DNA of 64,000 nucleotides, taken from positions 1,612,001 through 1,676,000 of the forward strand of contig NZ_CP071405.1 of NCBI RefSeq assembly GCF_022647325.1, written 5' to 3'. This DNA comes from Pantoea deleyi (GTDB lineage Bacteria > Pseudomonadota > Gammaproteobacteria > Enterobacterales > Enterobacteriaceae). The notes under the pieces are model-generated. The model saw only the letters and a program-made list of their open reading frames with translations, was not told where the DNA came from and made no database searches. The position numbers were made by a program, and so were the translations under genes. Below, in pieces: positions 16,561-25,867 of this stretch. Numbering within the stretch: position 1 is the first letter of the stretch; every line of letters starts with the position of its first letter.

Positions 16561-17252
16561 TAAATTTCTCCTGGTGCCGCAAGGCGGCAGAGTTCCTGCC
16601 AGCGCGTGGCGACGCTGGCATCCAGGTCACCATCTTCTGCGCTGAGTTTGCAGCCGCCGGGATGGAGGGTGCTGTCGGCGATCAGACGCCAGCCGTGCAG
16701 ATCCAGCGTCGGGCCCAGGGTCTGCTCGATGCGCTGTAAGTCATCCGGGTGAACACGCAGCTGCGGTTTGCCGCTGAACATCGGTTCCTGCTGCAGTAAA
16801 CCCTGAATCTGGCGCAGCAGGGCGGTGCCATCGACGGCGGTCGCCTGGCCGATAACGGAGCGCGCCGCTTCCAGCGCCAGCTGCATCAGACGGGCGGCGA
16901 TTACGCTGTCCAGGGATTCCAGGGTGTTCTGGAATTCCGTGACCAGCTGCTGCATCCGCGCCTGAAGCGGCGCCTGCTGCTGCTGGGCATCCACCAGACC
17001 CTGCTGAAAACCGGCGTCGTAGCCCGCTTTCTGACCTTCGGTCATGCCCTGCTGATAGCCGTCGTTATAGCCCTGGCCCTGCGCCTCTTTACGCATCTGC
17101 TGCTGCAGGCGTTCGAGCTGCAGTTGCTGCTCATCCACGCCCTCATCAGACTCGGTAAACTCAGGTTCCGGCTCAGCTTCAGGCTCATCGAAACGGCCTA
17201 AATCCGTGGGCTGCCACAGCTGCCAGGGACGGGCAGAAAATGCATCAGACAT
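16560..17252 (-). CDS. fliH: Flagellar export ATPase regulator FliH
   Basis: A 230-residue dimeric negative regulator of FliI that tethers it to FliN. ATG 17252 gives [18 protein letters not shown], aligning with the E. coli start, and makes the usual 8-bp overlap with fliG; the frame extends further upstream but without support. A Gly/Gln-rich helix with GxxxG repeats ([21 protein letters not shown]) is typical. The C-terminal part [20 protein letters not shown] is nearly identical to E. coli. Confidence 0.95.
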   Translation of the reverse strand: MSDAFSARPWQLWQPTDLGRFDEPEAEPEPEFTESDEGVDEQQLQLERLQQQMRKEAQGQGYNDGYQQGMTEGQKAGYDAGFQQGLVDAQQQQAPLQARMQQLVTEFQNTLESLDSVIAARLMQLALEAARSVIGQATAVDGTALLRQIQGLLQQEPMFSGKPQLRVHPDDLQRIEQTLGPTLDLHGWRLIADSTLHPGGCKLSAEDGDLDASVATRWQELCRLAAPGEI

Positions 17253-18237
17253 ACGTTTCCTCGCCACCACCAATTACCATCTCGCCAGATTCGGCCAGGC
17301 GGCGAACCACCAGCAGGATCGCTTTCTGTTCGTTTTCCACCGCAGACATACGCACCGGACCCCGGTTGGCCAGATCGTCGCGCAGGATATCGGCTGCACG
17401 GGCTGACATGTTCTTGAGGAACTTCTCGCGCAGCGGCTGTTCGGCACCTTTCAGCGCGACCAGCAGCTGCTCGGACTCCACTTCCTGCAACAGACGCTGG
17501 ATGCTGCGGTCGTCCACTTCCACCAGGTTCTCGAACAGGAACATCTCGTCGATAATTTTCTGCGCCAGTTCGCCGTCGAAGTCGCGAACCGCTTCGATAA
17601 CGGCCTCTTCCTGCTGCGTTTTCATCAGGTTGATGATCTCGGCTGCGGTTCTCACGCCGCCCATTTTCGCGCGCTTGAGGTTGGTGCCATCCAGCAGGCC
17701 ATTCAGCACTTCGGTCAGCTCGGCCAGCGCCGCTGGCTGTACACCGCCGAAGGTGGCGATACGCAGCATCACGTCGTGACGCAGACGCTCGTCGAACAGC
17801 GCCACGATGTCGGCCGCCTGCGCACGCTTCAGGTGCACCAGGATGGTGGCGATGATCTGCGGATGCTCGTCGCGAATCAGATCGGCAGCCGCCTGCGGCT
17901 CCATAAAGTTGAGCGTTTCCATGCCGCTGGTGGTGTCGCGGGTTTCGAGGATGTCCTCCAGCAGGCTGGAGGCGCGCTCTTCGCCCAGCGCACGGGTCAG
18001 CACCGAACGCAGATATTCGTTGGAGTTCAGGCTCAGCGCCGCGAACTGCTCGGCATCCGATTCGAACTCACGCAGGACCTCGGTCAGCTGCTTGTGCGAC
18101 ACCTGACGCATGTTGGCCATCGCGCCGCTCAGGTGCTGCACCTCACGCTGGTTCAGGTGTTTGAAGACTTCCGCCGCGCGCTCTTCACCAATGGTCATCA
18201 TCAGGATGGCGCTTTTTTCAGTTCCGGTCAGACTCAT
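17245..18237 (-). CDS. fliG: Flagellar motor switch protein FliG
   Basis: A 330-residue rotor protein linking the MS ring to FliM and engaging MotA. The N-terminal FliF-binding domain, middle armadillo domain (with the [13 protein letters not shown] segment) and C-terminal torque domain are complete. The charged torque helix lies in the last third ([27 protein letters not shown]). It overlaps fliF by 4 bp (ATGA) and fliH by 8 bp. Confidence 0.97.
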   Translation of the reverse strand: MSLTGTEKSAILMMTIGEERAAEVFKHLNQREVQHLSGAMANMRQVSHKQLTEVLREFESDAEQFAALSLNSNEYLRSVLTRALGEERASSLLEDILETRDTTSGMETLNFMEPQAAADLIRDEHPQIIATILVHLKRAQAADIVALFDERLRHDVMLRIATFGGVQPAALAELTEVLNGLLDGTNLKRAKMGGVRTAAEIINLMKTQQEEAVIEAVRDFDGELAQKIIDEMFLFENLVEVDDRSIQRLLQEVESEQLLVALKGAEQPLREKFLKNMSARAADILRDDLANRGPVRMSAVENEQKAILLVVRRLAESGEMVIGGGEETYV

Positions 18238-19943
18238 AGCTCTTTACTCATCCATTCACGAATGACCAGCGCTACCACACGCGGATCGTTTTCTGACATG
18301 TCGCGGATGCGTTGACTCATCACTTCTGCGCTCATGCGGTTATTAGACTTACGTTCCTGATCCAGCTCATCTTTGCTGAGCTGCACGTTAAAGGCTTCCT
18401 CTTCCGGCTGTTCGGCAGCACGGGCGGCCATCGCTTCTGCTGCGGCTTTTTCTGCGGCCTGCTTGCGTACCAGATGCGGACGCACCAGCTTGCGGTAGAG
18501 AATGAAGGCGACCAGGGCAACCAGCAGCCACTTACCGGCATCCATCAGCTGTTCAAAGAACGACTGCTGTTGCCAGAAGGGCAGGTCGACGCTCATCGGC
18601 TCGGTGGTGTTGAACTGCGAATTCACCACGTTGATGCTGTCGCCACGGTTCTGGGAGAAGCCCATCGCTTCACGGGTCAGATCTTCAATCTGCTTCAGCT
18701 GCTGTTCGTTCAGCGCAACGGCCTTGCCTTTGTCATCCGCACGGTAGTTGACCACCACCGCGACCGACAGACGCTGTACGTCGCCGACGTTGACTTTAGT
18801 GTGACGGATGGTGCGGTCCAGCTCGTAGTTCACCGTGTCGTCGCGACGTGAGTTCGTCGGCGTCGCGCTGGCGGCGGTGCTGGTGGTCTGGGTGGCGTTG
18901 TTCTGACCGTTCGCGTTCTGGCCATTGGCCGCGTTGTTGTTCGGCGTCGTTACCGGCGCGGTATTGGCTGGCGCAGGCTGATTAGAGAGCGCACCTGGCA
19001 CGCCGCCCGGATACGGGGAGCCTGACTGGTCGCTGGTGCTGGTCTGACGCGAACGGATAGCGGTGTTCGACGGGTTAGCGTTAGGCTGATATTTTTCATC
19101 CGTCTGTTCGCTGGTGTCGAAGTTGATCTGCGCGGTGACCTGCGCATGGACGTTGCCCTGGCCGACAATCGGATTCAGGATCGCTTCGATACGTTGCTGA
19201 TAGCGCGCTTCCACTTCAGCGGCATATTTCAGCTGCGCGTCATTGAGATCGCGACCGGCGGCATCGGAGCGGGTCAGCAGGCGACCGGCCTGATCGACGA
19301 CGGTGACGTTGCCTGGCGGTAAACCCGCAACACTGCTCGACACCATGTGTGCGATCGCCTGAATCTGGCCTTCATCCAGCGCGCGTCCAGGCTGCAGGGT
19401 TAAGGTGACAGAGGCGGAAGGGGCCTTCTGCTCGCGGACAAACAGAGTCGGTTTTGGCATCGCCAGATGAACACGCGCGGTTTTAACCGGGCCGAGTGAT
19501 TCGATGGTGCGGGCCAGTTCGCCTTCCAGCGCTCGCTGGTAGTTCACCTGCTCGCTGAACTGGCTGATGCCAAACTTCTCTTTATCCAGCAGCTCAAAGC
19601 CCACCGAGCCGCCTTTGGGCAGACCCTGCTGAGCCAGACGCAGACGCAGCTCATGCACGTTCGCTTCCGGCACCATCAGCGCGCCGCCGTTTTCGGCGAA
19701 GCGGTAAGGGATGTTCATCTGCGTCAGCTGAGTGACGATGGCACCGCCATCCTCATCTGAGAGGTTGTTATAGAGGACGCTGTAGCTGGGCTGCTTAGCC
19801 CACAGCACCATCGCGATCACGATCGCTATCACTGCAGCAGCGGCAACGATTAAGGGGATACGCGGATTTGCGCGCAGGCGAGCGAGCAGGTCACCGAAGC
19901 CTTTCTTATCTTGTTCTGTTGTGGCGGCTGTGCTCGCATTCAT
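18234..19943 (-). CDS. fliF: Flagellar MS-ring protein FliF
   Basis: A 569-residue membrane ring protein, the base for flagellar assembly. It has an N-terminal membrane helix (about 30-48), periplasmic ring-building motifs ([16 protein letters not shown]; the block around [16 protein letters not shown]), a Pro/Asn/Thr-rich low-complexity insert (about 305-365), and a second membrane helix (about 455-475). The C-terminal FliG-binding tail ends [13 protein letters not shown]. First gene of the fliFGHIJK operon, divergent from fliE. Confidence 0.97.
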   Translation of the reverse strand: MNASTAATTEQDKKGFGDLLARLRANPRIPLIVAAAAVIAIVIAMVLWAKQPSYSVLYNNLSDEDGGAIVTQLTQMNIPYRFAENGGALMVPEANVHELRLRLAQQGLPKGGSVGFELLDKEKFGISQFSEQVNYQRALEGELARTIESLGPVKTARVHLAMPKPTLFVREQKAPSASVTLTLQPGRALDEGQIQAIAHMVSSSVAGLPPGNVTVVDQAGRLLTRSDAAGRDLNDAQLKYAAEVEARYQQRIEAILNPIVGQGNVHAQVTAQINFDTSEQTDEKYQPNANPSNTAIRSRQTSTSDQSGSPYPGGVPGALSNQPAPANTAPVTTPNNNAANGQNANGQNNATQTTSTAASATPTNSRRDDTVNYELDRTIRHTKVNVGDVQRLSVAVVVNYRADDKGKAVALNEQQLKQIEDLTREAMGFSQNRGDSINVVNSQFNTTEPMSVDLPFWQQQSFFEQLMDAGKWLLVALVAFILYRKLVRPHLVRKQAAEKAAAEAMAARAAEQPEEEAFNVQLSKDELDQERKSNNRMSAEVMSQRIRDMSENDPRVVALVIREWMSKEL

Positions 19944-20173
19944 GACCGATTCCTGCCTGACGTAATTGACCGGGTAAGTTGAGATGGCAAAACAGACTCC
20001 CTGACCTGCGTAGATAAAATTTCCACTTCAATGCCAGGCATTATTAGGTGATAAGCAAAATTCGATGGCTGGATAAGGTAGGTTTTTTGCTGTCATTTAG
20101 CGGCTTTGTCTCATTGACAACGTGCTAACTTTTGAGCACACAAAAAATACTCCCCCTTTAAAAGGTATCGTTT

Positions 20174-20485
20174 ATGTCCATTCAGGCAATCGACGGCGTG
20201 CTGCAGCAGCTGCAGGCGACCTCACTGCAGGCCAGCAACCGCAGCAGTGAAGCCACCCATCAGATCGATTTCGGCGCCACCATGAAAGCGGCGCTGGATA
20301 AGATTAGTGAGACCCAGACCACCGCCCGCACCCAGGCGCAGGATTTTGAGATGGGGAAACCCGGCATTGCCCTGAATGATGTGATGGTCGATCTGCAGAA
20401 ATCTTCGATCTCGATGCAGATGGGGATTCAGGTCAGGAACAAGCTGGTGTCAGCGTACAGCGAAATCATGAATATGCAGGTGTAG
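20174..20485 (+). CDS. fliE: Flagellar basal-body protein FliE
   Basis: A 103-residue adaptor joining the MS ring to the rod. It begins [20 protein letters not shown] and ends with the conserved helix [36 protein letters not shown]. It is a single-gene unit divergent from fliF. The 230-bp spacer should carry back-to-back class II (FlhDC-dependent) promoters, but I could not define the FlhDC boxes by eye. Confidence 0.96.
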   Translation: MSIQAIDGVLQQLQATSLQASNRSSEATHQIDFGATMKAALDKISETQTTARTQAQDFEMGKPGIALNDVMVDLQKSSISMQMGIQVRNKLVSAYSEIMNMQV

Positions 20486-20674
20486 GTTGCCTGAGCGCGC
20501 TGAATAATCACACAGCGCCACGCCTTCAGCGTTCTGACGCGGTGGCAGGCAGGTCCGCCAGTGATAAGGTGACCGCGCCCGGCTATACTTCTGTTTACTT
20601 CAGCGCGTGGCAGATAAAAGGGTCTTCCGTCTGCCGCGCCATTCCGCTTTCCGTGAACAGCAGGACGCTCACCT

Positions 20675-21016
20675 ATGTTTAAGAAACTCACCCTTATCGC
20701 CTGTTTAACCGCGCTCTCTTCTTCGGCCCTGGCCTCCACGCAGTGCGGACCATTCACCCTTAAACCGGACAGCAGCGGCTGGTTCTCCGTCAATGGGGAG
20801 CGCGCAAAGACGCAGAAGGTCACGTTTGCAAAACAGAAGGGCGATTACGATAACGCGACGATTAAGCTGCGGGTCAAAAACAGCCGGGCACCGGGGATGG
20901 TGGATATGGAGCAGACGACACGGAATGGCAAAGGGATGTTAAGAGCCGAAATCGTCCGTACCAGCCAGAGTCAGATCCGTATACGGGGCGCGTATGATTG
21001 CGAACAGGTGAAGTAA
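20675..21016 (+). CDS. Hypothetical secreted protein, 113 residues
   Basis: Not recognised. A typical signal peptide (MFKKLTLIACLTALSSSALA) precedes a mature domain of about 92 residues that starts with a Cys and has another Cys near the C-terminus (AYDCEQVK), likely a disulfide. The rest is Lys/Arg-rich and beta-strand-like. It is expected in the periplasm. A ribosome-site-like AGGA lies about nine bases before the ATG. It stands alone between fliE and a minus-strand small gene, in the region where E. coli has yedE/yedF. Confidence 0.72.
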   Translation: MFKKLTLIACLTALSSSALASTQCGPFTLKPDSSGWFSVNGERAKTQKVTFAKQKGDYDNATIKLRVKNSRAPGMVDMEQTTRNGKGMLRAEIVRTSQSQIRIRGAYDCEQVK

Positions 21017-21151
21017 ATTCGCTGAGGAGAACAACGGGTCATCGCAGCCTGGAAACCGGGGGATGCCTCAGGTGAAAAGGGGAAAACGCCGACAGGCTTC
21101 GGCGCCGCCTGAATCCTGCAATCCGCGCGCCCGTCGGGCGCGCCATTGGCC

Positions 21152-21352
21152 TTAGCTGGCTTTAAAGGGATCCTTTTTATCATCCTGGCTGTCGTCGTTT
21201 TTACGCGGCACTTCGCCATGATCTTTCGGCGCATCCGTCGCGGGATGATCGTCCTCTTCATACATATTTCCTGCGTGCGGGGCTGCTTCCGGCAGGCTCT
21301 TGCTGACATCACCTTCTTTATTACGTTCTTCGTTCGAATTGTGCTTAAACAT
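21152..21352 (-). CDS. Small hydrophilic protein, 66 residues
   Basis: Not recognised. A very polar peptide rich in Asp, Glu, Lys, Asn and Pro, with almost no hydrophobic residues and therefore probably disordered. The start codon has a strong AGGAG site six bases away, which supports translation despite the odd composition. Such small disordered proteins are often stress-induced in enterobacteria, but no family is claimed. A GC-rich inverted repeat (GCGCGCCCG...CGGGCGCGC) at 21125-21143 follows it. Confidence 0.65.
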   Translation of the reverse strand: MFKHNSNEERNKEGDVSKSLPEAAPHAGNMYEEDDHPATDAPKDHGEVPRKNDDSQDDKKDPFKAS

Positions 21353-21568
21353 GCGTCGCTCCTTTTTTTAGTCTCTTAAGTCTAGACCAGCCTGAGCGTC
21401 TTATCCGCGCTGAGTTGAGGATGACTTTCAGCAGCAGAGTCGCTGCGAGTGACGTATCCGTTCCGGATTTTGTGCAATGGCCATTCAATGCAAAAGCCAG
21501 ACAGCGTCGTAAGCAGATTCAGGCTGGCGATCACTGTCAGGCAGTCCCATGTCGATAAATAAATTCGA

Positions 21569-21596
21569 TTGAAATGATTAAATAAAAGCATATAGT
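21569..21596 (+). promoter_or_regulatory. Predicted sigma-70 promoter
   Basis: TTGAAA (21569-21574) and TATAGT (21591-21596) lie 16 bp apart, about 28 bp before the start of the 82-residue gene downstream. Confidence 0.6.
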
Positions 21597-21623
21597 GACC
21601 AGCGTTACCAGGAGGTGGATACA

Positions 21624-21872
21624 ATGTTAAGAGACTATTTAAAAATTGAAGCTGACGATCAGCTGATTGAGCAACGCTCGCTGAGCCTGAAGAATCGGGG
21701 GCAGGAAGAGGTCACGGAATGGATTATCGTCAATGGGCAGGGGATGAAGACCGGTGGCGTGACCCTGTTTGATAAACTCAGTACCCGCCGCTCGTGGCCG
21801 GTCAGTTACCGTATCATGCAGACCGACCTGCAGGGTAACGTGGTGGTCGATCAGCTCACCGACGCCCTGTAA
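21624..21872 (+). CDS. Hypothetical protein, 82 residues
   Basis: Not recognised. ATG 21624 lies six bases behind GGAGGTG; the in-frame GTG at 21615 overlaps that site and is unlikely to be used. The product begins MLRDYLKIEADDQLIEQ, is soluble, and looks alpha/beta. It has its own predicted promoter and no obvious partner. It converges with the CI-like repressor gene. Confidence 0.7.
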   Translation: MLRDYLKIEADDQLIEQRSLSLKNRGQEEVTEWIIVNGQGMKTGGVTLFDKLSTRRSWPVSYRIMQTDLQGNVVVDQLTDAL

Positions 21873-21911
21873 CCCCGCAGGCTCCCGCCGGGACCTGGTC
21901 TGCGCCAGGTT

Positions 21912-22544
21912 TTACGCCTGGCGATAGCGGCGCAGTTCGACCAGCGTGCCGATCAGTTTCAGGCTGTCGCGGCTGGAATGCAGATCGGGAAAGTTAATGT
22001 TGACCGGGGCGAGTTCAAACTGCACGACACCATCCTGCGGGCCGCGCTGACGCCAGGTGCGCAGCAGGGGAGTCTGCTGCTGCAGGGCCAGCACGCAGTC
22101 GCCGGGCTGAGGTGACTGCGTGGGATCGATAATCACCACATCATTCTGCAGGATTGCGGGCGCCATCGCCTGCTCCTCCACGCGCACAGCAAAGCTCTGC
22201 TGCGCAAGCGCCATGTCGTTGTGCATCAGCCACTCACACTTTACAGCCTCCGCATCCGCCAGCCACTGCGTTAGGTTCCGCTGACTCACCAGCGGGATCT
22301 GGTGCAGGCCACCCCACGCGCTTTCGCTGAAAACAGGGCCATCCCCATCTATCAGAAACGAGGGCGCGCAGCCCAGCGCTTCGGCGAGCCGCAGCAGGTT
22401 CTCGCCGCGCGGCAGCGTCTCCTCTTTTTCCCATTGTGAAACAGCGACATGGGACACGTTTACCTGCTGAGCCAGCTGTTTCTGCGTTAACTGCAATGCC
22501 TTACGGCGGAGTCGGATGCGGTCACCCAGGGTTCTGTTTTTCAT
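21912..22544 (-). CDS. CI/LexA-like repressor with inactive S24 domain
   Basis: A 210-residue prophage-type repressor. The N-terminal XRE helix-turn-helix (about 8-60) contains LTQKQLAQQVNVSHVAVSQWEKEETLPRG. The C-terminal half has the S24/LexA fold: IPLVS, then FAVRVEEQAMAPAIL, NDVVIIDP and GDCVLAL. In LexA the nucleophile Ser lies in the S-M position of GMSM; here the position is Ala (QAM). The general-base Lys (VKRL in LexA) is replaced by Arg (LLRTW). No Ala-Gly cleavage site is evident. It probably binds DNA and dimerises but cannot self-cleave. Two palindromes in the divergent spacer are its likely operators. Confidence 0.88.
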   Translation of the reverse strand: MKNRTLGDRIRLRRKALQLTQKQLAQQVNVSHVAVSQWEKEETLPRGENLLRLAEALGCAPSFLIDGDGPVFSESAWGGLHQIPLVSQRNLTQWLADAEAVKCEWLMHNDMALAQQSFAVRVEEQAMAPAILQNDVVIIDPTQSPQPGDCVLALQQQTPLLRTWRQRGPQDGVVQFELAPVNINFPDLHSSRDSLKLIGTLVELRRYRQA

Positions 22545-22570
22545 TGGCTTGACTTTTTGATGAAGTGTGG

Positions 22571-22610
22571 CTTAAGTATACTTAAGTCGGTAATTTAAGC
22601 AATCTTAAAT
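22571..22610. promoter_or_regulatory. Paired palindromic operators of the CI-like repressor
   Basis: A perfect 16-bp palindrome CTTAAGTATACTTAAG (22571-22586) is followed by ATTTAAGCAATCTTAAAT (22593-22610), an inverted repeat with the same CTTAA half-sites. Their centres are 23 bp apart, about two helical turns, as in lambdoid operator pairs. They lie between the repressor and the divergent membrane-protein genes. Confidence 0.7.
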
Positions 22611-22680
22611 TCCTGGCAGGGATCGTGTCTGATAAGCACGCAGTAAGTTCCAGAGACCTTACCGGATTAAGGGGTGTGGC

Positions 22681-23064
22681 ATGGAAAGTAGTCTGATTAC
22701 CAGTATGGGTGCGTTAGTTCTGGGTGGGGGGGCAGCAGCACTGTTCTGGAAACCGTTACTGGCAGGGATTGCCTCAATCGTGACCAGTAATCGTGCAGGC
22801 GGCGAAATTATTACCAGTTACAAAGAGCAGGTGGTGTTGCTGAAAGAGAGTAATCAACTGATGCGGGAGGAGAACGACGAGCTGCGTGAACGTCATGACA
22901 GGAATCTGCGGCGGATTGCGACACTCGAAACCGATCTTCGGTTAATCAAGAACGCGGTAGGGATATTACTGGCCATGACCGAAACCGATCACAACGACAA
23001 ATTCCGTATCGAGATTGATCGGCTTATCTCAACTCTGGAGGATCGCAGTGATGACAACGATTAA
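22681..23064 (+). CDS. Membrane-anchored coiled-coil protein, 127 residues
   Basis: Function unknown. One N-terminal membrane segment (about 8-32, Gly/Ala/Leu-rich) precedes a long charged coiled coil (about 45-100: VVLLKESNQLMREENDELRERHDRNLRRI). There is no signal-peptide cleavage site. The gene is divergent from the CI-like repressor across the two operators and overlaps the next gene by 14 bp, so both are probably under that repressor. Layout and size recall phage accessory or lysis-module proteins, but no match is claimed. Confidence 0.72.
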   Translation: MESSLITSMGALVLGGGAAALFWKPLLAGIASIVTSNRAGGEIITSYKEQVVLLKESNQLMREENDELRERHDRNLRRIATLETDLRLIKNAVGILLAMTETDHNDKFRIEIDRLISTLEDRSDDND

Positions 23065-23392
23065 TGGTAGTCACTCTCCGATGTCATACCGGCGCAAAGT
23101 CATTCTGGGCTGTATTCTGCTGAGCTGCTCAATGATCTGCATCCTGATGACAATTATTTTTCTCTATGTCAGCAACACCGCAAATAAGCGGGTGGAGGAG
23201 ATCCGGGCAGATTACCGGGTGATCGCCGCGCGACGGGATGACCGCGTCGATCTGCTGACGACGCAGGTGGCGGCGCTGCAGCATAAACTGGATGCCATTC
23301 CTGACCGCACCGCGGACAAGACGGTCATCAAAGTCAAAGAGGTGGTGGTGGATGGGGAACTGCCGCCGGTCAAAGCGAACGCAAAACCGTAA
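23051..23392 (+). CDS. Small membrane protein, 113 residues, overlapping partner
   Basis: Function unknown. It starts at ATG 23051 (or GTG 23048) behind GGAGG and overlaps the previous gene by 14 bp. A membrane helix lies at about 17-38 (VILGCILLSCSMICILMTIIFLYV), followed by a charged, heptad-like region (KRVEEIRADYRVIAARRDDRVDLL) and a Lys/Val-rich tail. The one-helix plus coiled-coil design mirrors its partner, so the two may interact. Probably co-transcribed and controlled by the neighbouring repressor. Confidence 0.68.
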   Translation: MTTINGSHSPMSYRRKVILGCILLSCSMICILMTIIFLYVSNTANKRVEEIRADYRVIAARRDDRVDLLTTQVAALQHKLDAIPDRTADKTVIKVKEVVVDGELPPVKANAKP

Positions 23393-23543
23393 CTTCCGAT
23401 TATTCTTAGTGCGGCTTCGCTATTATCGACTACATTTAAATCTCACGGCGACATTTTATCTCTTAATGTGCGCTGGTTGATTGGCCGGTTGATGAACCGC
23501 TAAGCCTAATCACTTTGGATAACTGACCAGAAGGAAATTCAGC

Positions 23544-23810
23544 ATGAGCGATTCAACTGAAACCAAGACCAAAACTGAATATCTGCGTGACGTGACCTCT
23601 CAGCTTAAAGAGATGCGCCACTACGCGCAGACCAACACCGAAACCCTTTCCAGCCATTGGTTAGCGTTTGATGCCGGTGAGTACAAAGACAAAACCAACG
23701 CCGACCGAATCGATGCGTTGCTGAATAAGCAGGGAAAACTGCTGGAAGATCTGGATGCCGCGATTCAGGACATCGAGATTGAAATCAATCACAGTGAGCA
23801 GGAGAGCTAA
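23544..23810 (+). CDS. Hypothetical protein, 88 residues
   Basis: Not recognised. A soluble, acidic, largely helical protein rich in Lys, Asp, Glu and Thr, with heptad-like spacing near both ends. The ATG follows AAGGAAA at a suitable distance. No membrane segment, cysteine or known motif is visible. It lies between the repressor cluster and the convergent DinI-family gene. Confidence 0.7.
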   Translation: MSDSTETKTKTEYLRDVTSQLKEMRHYAQTNTETLSSHWLAFDAGEYKDKTNADRIDALLNKQGKLLEDLDAAIQDIEIEINHSEQES

Positions 23811-23848
23811 GTTTTCTCCCGCTGACTGATGCGGTGGCCGTTAAGGGA

Positions 23849-24088
23849 TTAATCGGCCACCAGCCACATTTCCGCTTCGTCGAACATCTCTTCAACAATC
23901 CGCGCCACTGTCGCTTTATCATTCTTACTTAAATCAGTATCAATCGCGTTACGCTCCATCGGCTTAACCCTGACTTCAAGATCAGGAAACACCCGATGCA
24001 CCCGCTTTTCCAGCTCCTCACGAATCATCTCGCGGGCACCCGGTAAACCGGCAACGTTGCGCTTGTCATAAATCAGTTCAACAAACAT
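23849..24088 (-). CDS. DinI/MsgA family DNA-damage protein
   Basis: A 79-residue protein. MFVELIYDKRNVAGLPGAREMI matches the start of the MsgA/ImpC/DinI-like family, and the C-terminal EEMFDEAEMWLVAD carries the acidic helix that in DinI binds RecA. DinI modulates RecA filaments and so RecA-stimulated self-cleavage of LexA and UmuD. A near-consensus LexA box lies 41 bp before the start, so SOS induction is likely. MsgA of Salmonella affects macrophage survival; no such role is inferred here. Confidence 0.9.
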   Translation of the reverse strand: MFVELIYDKRNVAGLPGAREMIREELEKRVHRVFPDLEVRVKPMERNAIDTDLSKNDKATVARIVEEMFDEAEMWLVAD

Positions 24089-24128
24089 GATGGCAATCCA
24101 TTCTGAGCAAAATCGCTGACCTATGATA

Positions 24129-24144
24129 CTGTAAATAAAAACAG
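24129..24144 (-). promoter_or_regulatory. LexA (SOS) box
   Basis: CTGTAAATAAAAACAG fits CTGT-N8-ACAG with an A/T-only centre. It lies 41 bp before the DinI-family start, positioned to block its promoter. Confidence 0.88.
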
Positions 24145-24264
24145 TAGCAAGGCGGTGCAGCCGATTTCGGGCAAAATTTTCGGGGGAAACGGGGCGTCAT
24201 CTTCGACTGGCAAAACAGGCGCACCTCACGACATAATGGCGGCTTACTTTTCAGGAGGTGCGCG

Positions 24265-24564
24265 ATGCGACAACTGGTGATTGATATTCTGCTCAAGCTG
24301 GCAAAAATGGACGTCGATGCAAAGGAGCTGACTGCGCAGCTGGAGGCTCAGTCCCTGCTGGTTGCCGCGCTGCTGGTACAGGCGAAGCAGGACAACTCAC
24401 TGACCATTACGGAAACGGTGCAGGATGCGATTATCACCGCTTCACAGTCCTCGTCTGAGTTTATGCAGTCCGACGTTGACCTGTTGCTGACGCACATCAA
24501 TCGTCTGCTGGCCGTGGCCAGTTATGTGGAAGTAAAGGGCAGAATTGCGGAAGAGAGAGAGTAA
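24265..24564 (+). CDS. iraP: IraP-like anti-adaptor for RpoS
   Basis: A 99-residue protein. In E. coli IraP binds RssB and stops delivery of RpoS to ClpXP, stabilising sigma S during phosphate starvation. The N-terminal helix MRQLVIDILLKLAKMDVDAKELTAQLEA parallels E. coli [28 protein letters not shown], and the later DVDLLLTHINRLL parallels DTELLRDYVKKLL. The protein is 13 residues longer than E. coli IraP, with an extended charged tail. It has a strong AGGAGG ribosome site. Assignment rests on recalled family sequence; the locus differs from that in E. coli. Confidence 0.68.
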   Translation: MRQLVIDILLKLAKMDVDAKELTAQLEAQSLLVAALLVQAKQDNSLTITETVQDAIITASQSSSEFMQSDVDLLLTHINRLLAVASYVEVKGRIAEERE

Positions 24565-24730
24565 CAGCAGGTTCACGCGCGTCCTGCGTTACCACAGGGT
24601 GCCGTTGTTTCAGGGCCAGTGAAAACCAGAGTTTGCCTGCAAAATCCGTTCAGGAGGCCCGTCGCACCCGCATGATGGTCGTGGTGCGACGGCCCGAAAG
24701 CCATCACCTGGCTTTCCGGTACAGCGCCGA

Positions 24731-25054
24731 TCAGAGTTCGTTTTTAATGCAGAACTCTTCCCAGCTCATCCCCAGCGATTCCGCGTGAGATTTGAGGTAG
24801 GTCTCGATCGCTTCCGCCGCCACCGCTTTATCCGGCTCGGCGAGCTGAATAGAGAAGATCATCCCATCCAGATTCTTCTGCCGTAAAAAAGCGGCATAGA
24901 TGCGCTCTGCATGCCATGCACGCAGCTCGCGCAGCGACAGATTGGCCGCACGCGCATCGCGCTCTGTTAATTCATCAAGCGCAGCCTGAAAGTCGGGATG
25001 CGCGGTAAAGAACATCTCGCGCGCCTGGGCATAGTAGGCTTCTGGCGTTTTCAT
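24731..25054 (-). CDS. DUF6388-like hypothetical protein
   Basis: A 107-residue soluble helical protein starting at ATG 25054, eight bases behind AGGA; an ATG two codons upstream lies too close to that site. The sequence (TPEAYYAQAREMF, then LSLRELRAWHAERIYAAFL, and LGMSWEEFCIKNEL at the end) resembles a family of unknown function found in enterobacteria and pseudomonads, probably DUF6388. No catalytic residues are evident. Confidence 0.65.
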   Translation of the reverse strand: MKTPEAYYAQAREMFFTAHPDFQAALDELTERDARAANLSLRELRAWHAERIYAAFLRQKNLDGMIFSIQLAEPDKAVAAEAIETYLKSHAESLGMSWEEFCIKNEL

Positions 25055-25306
25055 ACTCATATTCCTGAAAAAGTGGTGCAGCGCGTCAGTGTAGCGGATG
25101 GTGTTTCGCTTGTCAGGCGCGACAGGCCCGGTGTTGGTTTACTTCTGCCGCCAGAGGCTGCTGGCCGTCGCGGGCATCCGGTGTGCGCTGCCGGGGAAAT
25201 GCGGTTTTTATTGCCCCTTCGTCTGATACCAGACACCAGATACCTTGCGCAACGCGGTGGAAAAATTATAACGTAGCCGCCATTGACGCGATCTTAGGGA
25301 TTAAAC

Positions 25307-25777
25307 ATGAAAAAGTGGATGCTGATTGCTGTGCTGGCATTGGGTGGCTGTGCGCAGATTAACGATTATGAAAATGCGGTGCAGACGCCAGCGCCAGCGG
25401 AACTGCAGGGGAACTGGCAGACCGTCGGTCCGCAGAGCAACCTCATCAGCGACCAGGCTATCGGCAGTTTGCTGATAACTGCGGAGGGCACCACGCTGGA
25501 TTGTCGTCAGTGGCAGCGGGTGATTGCGAAGCCGGGTAAACTGACCCGACTGAACGGGGATTATGTCAACGTCACGCGTCAGGTGCGGGTAATGCCGCTA
25601 AACGTGGATAACGGCGAGCTGAAGTATGACGGGCTGACCCTGCGTAAAGTGGCGCGTCCAACCGTTGAGTGTCAGCAGGCGATGAAGGAAGTAGCGAAAC
25701 AGCCCAAAGCGGCGGTGATCCAGAACATCGAGCCGCAGCTGCTGCGGACGGCGATCACCGAACACAACGCCGGTTAA
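25307..25777 (+). CDS. yedD: Lipoprotein YedD
   Basis: A 156-residue lipoprotein of unknown function. The lipobox LGGC (Cys15) follows a short hydrophobic leader; residue +2 is Ala, so outer-membrane sorting is expected. Blocks such as IGSLLITAEGTTLDCRQWQRVIAKPGKL and YDGLTLRKVARPTVEC match E. coli YedD, which is also next to amyA. Two further cysteines may form a disulfide. The C-terminus is longer than in E. coli. Confidence 0.92.
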   Translation: MKKWMLIAVLALGGCAQINDYENAVQTPAPAELQGNWQTVGPQSNLISDQAIGSLLITAEGTTLDCRQWQRVIAKPGKLTRLNGDYVNVTRQVRVMPLNVDNGELKYDGLTLRKVARPTVECQQAMKEVAKQPKAAVIQNIEPQLLRTAITEHNAG

Positions 25778-25867
25778 GCCCACCCGCCTGAAATGCATCG
25801 CCCCGACGGACAGATGGCGTCCTTTACGCCTCTGCCCGCCGGGGCGGTGCTGTTTTCACGGCTTAAG

